A stretch of 64,000 nt of DNA, from positions 8,279,365-8,343,364 of the forward strand of contig JAJEKV010000050.1 in the NCBI GenBank assembly GCA_021234155.1, in the 5' to 3' direction. The stretch is from Isoetes taiwanensis. Its lineage: Eukaryota; Streptophyta; Lycopodiopsida; Isoetales; Isoetaceae. Numbering within the stretch: position 1 is the stretch's first letter; each line of letters opens with the position of its first letter. Shown in pieces: positions 57,061-64,000 of this stretch. The notes under the pieces are model-generated. The model was not told where the DNA came from. It did no database searches and worked only from the letters and a program-made list of their open reading frames with translations. The position numbers and the translations under genes were made by a program.

Positions 57061-57160
57061 CGCGACTTGCTCACATTCTTCCAGAGGAGGACAGCCCCTC
57101 AAAACGGAAAACCCTTCTAGAACGCGGCAACCCACAGGATGACAAGCTGGAGGCCTCTCC
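57061..57160 (+). repeat. Variant monomer 18 with the same deletion as monomer 6
   Basis: CGCGACTTGCT is followed by GAGGACAGCCCCTCAAAACG at 57087-57106, as in monomer 6, 13,619 bp to the left. GGATGCTTGG and GGACTCATAACATCGA are also shared. Confidence 0.75.
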
Positions 57161-60100
57161 TTGCTCTATCTCTAAGTAGTGGACCTTGCGCCTGACTTGA
57201 CGTGTGGAGTGGGGTGTTTGACACCTCGTGAGCAAAGGATGCTTGGCTCAATTTCCTCTCCCCAAGGCCCCCTGGGACTGGATGGGCAACCTCCCTCTCC
57301 TGGGACCGCGATTTGCCTCCTCGCCAATGGACTCATAACATCGAAGGATTGCCCCGGGACCAAGTTCCGCGGGCTGTAAGACCAACACCTCCAAGAAGCC
57401 AAAGTAGCCTACTTCCATCACACTCTCGTGAGGCCAATTGGCCTAGGATGTGTGGATGCGATACCGTCACGTGGAGGGCTGGAGTGTTTCTTTCTTTGCA
57501 AAACCTAATCTTTGTAACTTGCTCCCTAGGTAATTTCCCCGCCATTCCTGGATTTACTTGGCAGGTCGATTTGCTATTCCGAGCTCTTGCTCGAACGACA
57601 AAAACACCGCTACGGTGCCAAGGCCACCTCGTGACGCCAGCTTGGGATGTTCTCCTGACCGACCTGGAATCTTTGGCCTTCCCGAAGAGGGGCCTCAACG
57701 AGTGATCCAAATCTGGCCGGATAGGGAACCGGCCTCGAGGGTGGTCATTACGCGTGAGCCGCCGCCGTAGGCTGCCTCGGGAACTTCTTTTGGATCCCGC
57801 CTGGGGGTCCTGACTCTCGTGAGGGATCCCCGCAAGGTCCTGGCCTCGCTTCACTCTGGGAAGAGTGCCACTGCTGCCCCAAATGTGCCGCCCCACCGCT
57901 CTAATGCTAACCCTTTGACATAGACCTTCTCCGGTAAATTCCCGGTGGCCTTGGGTCGCGGTGTCGAGATGAATTAGAATCCAAATTGCAAAAAATCAGA
58001 ATTTATTTTCGCATAAATGCATTACTCCAGTGAATTTATGAATGTTCTACACTGCAGTGCCTCCTGACTTCTACTTGCTACATCGGAGGGAGGACAGCTC
58101 CAAACTCCGCCAGCCCACGCTCCTTGTCTGTGATTCTCGGCTGCAGCCTTTCTCGCCGTCCCAGTGCACTCAAGTCTCTACTTCAAAAAATCTAAACCCT
58201 TCTAGAACTTCCGCAACCCACGTGGTTTACGCTCGGGAGGCCCTCTCCTGTCGATTCTACCGACCTTGCTACCGCGTGACTCTGGACGGGAGTGGGGGTG
58301 TTGACGCTGCAGCTGGACCCTAAAATCCCCTAACTCGCTTTTGCCCTCAATTCTCTCCCAGGCCCCGGGACCTGACGCGCTACCTCCCTCTCCTGGGACC
58401 GCGATTTGGCTCTCGCCAATGGACCTTAACGCCGACATTGCCCCGAGACCAAGTCTGCGGGCCAAGACCACCCTCACTTCCAAGAAGCCAAAGTAGCTCA
58501 CTTCCATCACACTCAGATCAATTGCCTAGGATGTGGATGCGGATACCGCCGCGGGAGGGCGTTGAGTGTTTCTTTTTTCTTTTGCAAACCGAACACCTTG
58601 TAACTTGCTCCCTAAGGTAATTTCCGCTACCATTCCTGGATGATTTGCGGTCGATTTGCCATTCCGAGCTTCCCTTGCTCGAACGCATAAAACACCGCTG
58701 TTTATACAAGGCCGACTCGTGACGCGTTTGACAAGTTCTCCTTTAATCGACCAAATCTTTTGGCCTTCCCCAAGAGGTGCTCCTTTGAACGAGGATCCAA
58801 CGGGCCGCGATAGTGGGAACCGCCCGGAGGGTGGTGGTTACAGCTGGCCGCCAGTAAGGCTGCCTCGAACTTTTTGGATCCCGCCTCTTGGGGTCCTGGA
58901 CACTTCCTCTTTGTGAGGACTGCAAGGTCCCGCCTGCTTGACTTGGGAAAGGGTGCCGCCTGCTATTCCCCGCAACGGGCTGCCCCCACCGCTCTACTGC
59001 TAACCCTTTGACTCCAGACCTTCTCCTCAAAATTTCAAAATTGGGCTGTGTGTCGGAGATGAATTAGGAATCCAGCTGGCAAAAAATCAGAATTTCTATT
59101 TTCGTGACAATGCACACTAAGTGCACTTATGAATGTCTTGCCACCGCAAAAGCTCAATTTCTACTTGCCACATCGAGAGGAGGACAGGCCCAACTCCCGC
59201 CTCCGCCAGTTCCTCTTGCTCCAGATTTCTACCGCAGTTTCGGCCAGGTCCTATGTACTGCATACTCGTCTCGCCTCAAAACGCGAAACCTCTTTAGAAC
59301 CTAGAAATCTACGGTTTACGCTTCGAGGCCCTCTCCTTGTCGATTCGCCGACCTTGGCGCCGTGACTTGACGTGGAGTGGGTTGACGCTTTGTGCTGGGA
59401 CCCTAAAATCCCCACCTTTAACCCGCTGCCCCCGGGACTTCCTCTCCCTAAGGCCCCGGGACCTGACGCCACCTCCCTCTCCTGTGGACCGCTGATGGCT
59501 CGCTTAATGGACTTAGAACGCCGACATTGCCCGGGACCAAGCCCCAGGGCTGTAAGACCACCACCTCCAAGCAGTTTCAAAGTAGCTCACTTCCATCACA
59601 CTCGTGAGTCAATTGGCCTAGGACGCGGATGCCATGGATACCGCCGCGGAGGGCGGAGTGTTTTTCTTTGCAAAATCACCTTGTAACTTGCTCCCTAGGT
59701 ACTCTCACCATTCCTGACGACGGCGTGTCGATTTGCCATTTCGAGCCTCCCTTGCTCGAATCACAAAACACCGCTGCTTATACAAGGCCGACCTCAGCTC
59801 CTGCTCTGACAAGTTCTCCCGACCGACTGAATCTTTTGGGCCTTCCCCCAAGAGGGCCCCTCAACAGAGGGATCCAAATCTGCCGATAGGGGAACCGGCT
59901 CCCGGGAGGTGGTCATTAGCGCAGCCGTGAGCTGTGAAGGGCCGCCGCCGAACTTTTTGATCCCGCCTCTTGGGGTCCTACTCTCCTCTTGTGAGGGGAT
60001 CTCTCTGTCCCCGCCTCGCTTGACTTGGGAAGGGTGCCACTGCTGCTCCCCGCAACGGCTGCCCACCGCTCTAATGCTAACCCTTTGACCTAGACCTTCT

Positions 60101-63100
60101 CCGTACCAAAATTGGGCTGTGCCGAGATGAATTAGGAATCCAAATTTGGCAAAAATCGTAATTTATTTTTCGTATACAATGCATAATTAAGTAATTTATG
60201 AATGTTCTGCCAACAAGTAGTCACTTCTACTTGCCACATCGGAGTGGCAGCCTAAACTCCGCCTGCTGGGCCTCCTTGCTCCAGATTCTCGGCTGCAGCT
60301 CCTCGCCAGTCCTAAGTGCACACAGACCAAGTCTCGCCCCCAAAACGCAAAACCCTTCTAGAACCCTCGCAACCCACAGGTTTATGTTTCGCAGGCCCCT
60401 CTCCTCACGATTCTCGGCCGGGACCTGGGCGCCGCGGACTTGACGTGGAGTGGGGGTGTTGACGCCAGAGCGGGACCCTAAAAATCCCCCGAACCTGCTT
60501 GCCCCCGGAATTTCCCCCAAGGCCCCCTGGGACTGACGGGCCACCTCCTCTCCTGACCGCGATTTGGCTCACAACACCTGCAATGCTTCATACGGCTCCC
60601 GTGTCAAGCTCTACAGAAGACCAATTCACTCCAAGAAGCACTAAAGTAGCTCTTCACTTCATCACACTCGTAGTCAATTGGCTCTAGGATGTGGGATGCG
60701 ATAATGGCTTCGTGGAGGGCGTGGAGTACTTTTTCTTTTGCAAACCCACCTGTAACTGCCTTCTAGGTAATTTCGCCATTCCTAATGCATTTAAGGTGGT
60801 CACTTGCTATCTTGTTTTCCTCGCTCAACGACAAAACACCGCGGGTTTATACAAGGCCGACCTCGTGACGCTTCGCTGGTTTGACACAAGTTCTCCCGAC
60901 CATCCTGAATCTTTGGGCCTTCCCAAGAGGGCCCCCGAACGAGGATCCAACGGTCGGATAGGGAACCGGGCTCCCGGAGGGTGGTCATTAGCTGCAGGTG
61001 CCTCTCGGGAGCTGCCGCCGTGAAGGGCTGCCTCGAACTTTTTGATCCCGCCTCTGGGGTCCTGACTTCCCCTCTTGTGAGGGACTGCAAGGTCCCCGCC
61101 TTTTGACTTGGGAAGGGTGCTGCCGCTACACTCCCTAACTGCCGCTCCACTGCTTCAATGCTAAGCCTTTGACCTAGACCTCCTCGGTACCTCAAAATTG
61201 GGCCGTGGCCGAGATGAATTAGGAATCCACTGCAAAAATAGAATTTATTTTCGCATAATGCATTAATTGCGGATCCGTATGAATTGCCCTCAAGCACCGC
61301 AAAGCTGACTCTACTTGCTACATCGAGGAGGATGTGCCCAACTCCTCGGGCCTCCGCCGGGCCTCCTGTCTGTGATCTCCTACCACAGCCTTCGCCAGTC
61401 CCAAGTGCAATAAACCAAGTGTCGGGCCCCCCAAAACGCGAAACCCTCTAGAACCTAAAGAACCCACTGTGGTTTACGCTTTGAGGCCCTCTCCTCTTTG
61501 TCGATCTCGGGCCTGACCTTGCGCCGCGGACTTGACGCGGAGTGGGTTGACGCCAGAGCTTGACCCTAAAATCCCCACGAACCTCGCTGTCTCACCCTCT
61601 CCCAAGGCCCCTGGGACTGACGGGCCACCTCCCTCTCCTGGACCGCATTTGGCTCTCACTAATGGACTTAGAACGCCCATTGCTCCTGGGACCAAGTTCC
61701 GCGGCCGTACATCCACCCACCTCCAAGAAGCGCCTAAAAGTAGGCTCACTTCCATCACACTCAGAAGGTCAATTGCCCAGGGACGTGATGGATACTGCCG
61801 TGGAGGAAGTGAGTGTTTCTTTTCTTTTGCAAAATCGACCTTGTAACTGCTCCCTAGGGTAATTTCGCCATTCCGACGATTTATGTGTCGACGCATATTT
61901 CGGAGCCTCCCGGTGCTCGAACACAAACATCATGTTTATACAAGGCCTACCTCAGACGCTACGTTTGACAAGTTCTCCTGACCATCTCGAATCTTTTGGG
62001 CCTCCCCAAGAGGGCCCCTGAACAGGAGGGATCCCAACCCGCTCTGGATAGGGGAACCGCCCGAGGTGGTCATTAGCCGCTGCAGCCCCTGGGAGCGCCA
62101 CAGAAGGGTCAGCCTCGAACTTTTTTGGATCCCGCCTGGGGTCCGGACTCTCCTCTTGTGAGGGATCTCCAAGGTCCCTCGGGCCTCGCTTGACTTGGGA
62201 AGGGTGCTGTGCCTTGCTAAGTGTTCTCGCAACGGGCTGCCCCACTGCCTAAATGCTAACCCTTTGACCTAGACCTTCTCCTAAAAATTTCAAAATTGGG
62301 CTGTGTGCTGAGATGAAATTAGAATCCAGCTGGCAAAAATTTCAAATTTATTTTCGTGACAATGGTATTAATCAAGGACTATGAATGTCTTGCTACCGTG
62401 TTTCCTCACTTCTACTTCTTGCCACATCGGGAGGAGTGACAGGCCCAAACTCCGCCTCCTCGGGCTGGGCCTCTTGCCCGTATTCTCGCTGCAGCCGGCC
62501 GTGTCCCAAGTGCACAGGACCAAGTCTCGCCCCCAAAACGCAAAACCCTTTCTAGAACCTCGCAACCTACTGTGGCTGGCGTTTCAGGCCCTCTTGTCGG
62601 GATTCCGCCGACCTTGGCGCCGCGACTTGACGTGGAGTGGGGTGTTGGACGCCAGAAAGGGACCCTAAAATCCCCCGAACCTCGCTGCCCCACCTCTCCT
62701 CAAGGCCCCGGGACGCTACCTCCCCTCTCCTAATCGCTGATTTGGCTCGCTTAATGACCTTTAACGCCCCATACATTGCCCCGTGACCAAGTTCGCGGGC
62801 TGTGGCGACCACCCTCACCTCCAAGAAGCACCAAAGTAGCTCACTTCCCATCACACTCGTGAGTCAATTGGCTCCAGGGATGCGGGATGCTGGATACCGC
62901 CGCGGGAGGGCGTGAGTGTTTCTTTTCTTTGCAAACCCGACTTGTAATCTCTGTTTCTATAGGGTAATTTCGCCATTCCTAATTTATTTGCGGTCAATTT
63001 GCTATTCCCGCGTTCGAATCCACAAAACATCAAGTGCTTATACAAGTGTCGACCTCGTGACTTCGCCAGCTTGACAAGTTCTCCCGACCACCGTGAATCT

Positions 63101-63967
63101 TTTGGCCTTCCCCAAGAGGGGCTCCCCAACTATAGATCCATAAATCTGCCATAGGGGAACCGCCCGGAGGGTGGTCATGCCATGCAGGGAGCCGCTGTGT
63201 GAAGGGCTGCCTCGAACTTTTGGATCCCGCCTCTCGGGGTCCTGACTCTCCCTCTGTGAGGGATCTCTCCGCAGGCGTCCGGCCTCGCTTGACTTGGGGG
63301 AAGGGTGCCACCCTACACTCGCAACGCCGCCTGACCGCTCTAATGCTAAGCCTTTGACCTAGACCTTCCTCCGTACCTCAAAATTGGGCCGCGGTACGAG
63401 ATGAATTAGAATCCAAATGGCAAAAATCGTAATTTATTTTCGCATGTTTTGGCCACTCAAGTAATTCTATGAATGTCTGCCACCGCAGTGCTCGACACTT
63501 CTACTTGCCACACGAGTGAGTGACAGGCCTAAACTCCGCCTCCTACGCCTCCCTTGCTCCTCGTATTTCTCCCTACTGCAGCCTTCTACCAGTCCTGCAA
63601 CAAGTACTCAAGGTTTCCAAATTTCAAAACGCGCAAAACCTTCTAGGAACTGCAACCCACGTGGTTTGTGCCGAGGCCCTATCCTTGTCGACTGCCTGAC
63701 CTTGGCGCCGTGACTTGACGGGAGGGGGTGTTAATGCCAGAAGTGGGACCCTAAAATCCCTAACCTCGCTTGCCCTCAATTTCCTCTCTCCAAGCCTCCC
63801 CTCGGGACTGACGCGCTTAATCCTCCCTCCTGGACCGTGGATTTGGCTCGCTAATGGACCTAGCCGACATTGCCCTCGGGGACTAAGTTCCTCGTGGGCC
63901 AAAAGACCACCCGACCTCCAAAGAAGCCTGTAAAAGTAGCTCACTTCCATTACACTCAGAATAATTG

Positions 63968-63992
63968 AGCAATACGTAACTGAACGAAGTAC
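63968..63992. other. Untrimmed Oxford Nanopore adapter at the contig end
   Basis: The last monomer stops at AATAATTG and is followed by AGCAATACGTAACTGAACGA AGTAC. From memory this is the bottom strand of the Oxford Nanopore ligation (Y) adapter, GCAATACGTAACTGAACG..., which is found at read 3' ends. The remaining AACAACAA is probably base-calling noise past the adapter. It is artificial sequence, not genomic. Confidence 0.95.
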
Positions 63993-64000
63993 AACAACAA

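Larger units (their letters stand above)
36812..63967 (+). repeat. Satellite array: ~24 head-to-tail monomers of ~1.1 kb
   Basis: The anchor TTTATGAATGTCTTGCCA recurs near 37205, 38590, 39710, 40835, 42285, 43420, 44462, 45580, 46690, 47785, 48905, 50015, 51130, 52262, 53390, 54490, 55950, 57040, 58035, 59130, 60200, 61270, 62385 and 63465, always on the same strand. Usual spacing is 1.07-1.14 kb. Other invariant words include CTAATGCTAACCCTTTGACC, GTAGCTCACTTCCATCACAC and TTTGACAAGTTCTCC. Monomers are GC-rich except for one ~110 bp AT-rich island around the anchor, and carry up to three GGATCC sites. Frames open on both strands differ between monomers and are broken by indels; I see no known domain, so I regard it as non-coding. 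Monomers become noisier to the right. The array is cut by the contig end, so its true length is unknown. Confidence 0.95.

Noticed and set aside
36812-63967. Ribosomal DNA or 5S gene cluster
   Set aside because: A ~1.1 kb tandem unit could suggest rDNA spacer or 5S arrays, but no 5S box elements or 18S/28S conserved blocks are visible in the monomer.
36812-63967. CRISPR array
   Set aside because: Units are ~1.1 kb with no short repeat/spacer pattern, and the DNA is eukaryotic.
1-64000. tRNA genes
   Set aside because: I looked for GGTTCRANNCC T-loop words with matching stems and found none convincing; a proper tRNA scan could still find one.

Overview
The window looks like eukaryotic nuclear DNA, most likely from a land plant with a repeat-rich genome. 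The evidence is intron-split coding remnants with GT..AG borders, a pentatricopeptide-like fragment, a histone H3-like relic, CACTA-type transposon ends, a Helitron-type terminus, a LINE 3' end and a long satellite array. Nothing bacterial (operons, Shine-Dalgarno sites) is seen. I cannot name the species; the mix of elements would suit a non-seed plant, but that is a guess. I see no clearly intact, expressed host gene.

Layout. (1) 1-8222: AT-rich DNA with a histone H3-like pseudogene (371-601), a Helitron-like 3' terminus (about 1396-1423), small local duplications, and a minus-strand two-exon gene fragment (6100-6557). Degraded copies of that fragment recur at 7.6-8.2/29.76 kb and at 31.2-32.9 kb. 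(2) 8223-29758: a 21.5 kb nested insertion with a CACTA-type right end (...CTTGTAGTG) that splits the second copy of the duplicated segment. Inside it lie frameshifted minus-strand coding pieces (9.3-20.5 kb). These include an FCP1/NIF-like HAD phosphatase and a domain with the motif IIDGQHSIEA. It also holds a broken plus-strand transposase-like gene with a GHTHEDVDALFG motif (22.26-25.2 kb), a LINE 3' end with a (CTTC)n tail, and one diverged relative of the downstream satellite. (3) 29759-32939: the rest of the second duplicate and a third copy, both carrying a PPR-like fragment. (4) 32940-about 36790: a second CACTA-like element whose ends are packed with the palindrome ACGTCGCATGCGACGT. 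It contains a degenerate minus-strand gene, a ~100 bp minisatellite and a purine-rich tract. (5) 36812-63967: an almost uninterrupted head-to-tail array of about 24 GC-rich monomers of ~1.1 kb, with signs of a 12-monomer (~13.65 kb) higher-order period.

The last ~33 bases are not genomic. From 63968 the sequence matches an Oxford Nanopore ligation adapter, so the contig ends in an untrimmed read tail. The satellite monomers become noisier toward that end, mainly as small indels in GC-rich motifs, as expected of poorly polished read sequence. Indels and frameshifts in the right third, and possibly elsewhere, should therefore not be read as biology without polishing.

The window is best read as a transposon nest against a young satellite array. 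The most interesting signals are the array's higher-order structure and its diverged relative 9 kb upstream, the palindrome-studded transposon ends, the accessory domains inside the big insertion, a 43-bp-arm hairpin at 12.04-12.14 kb, and the adapter.
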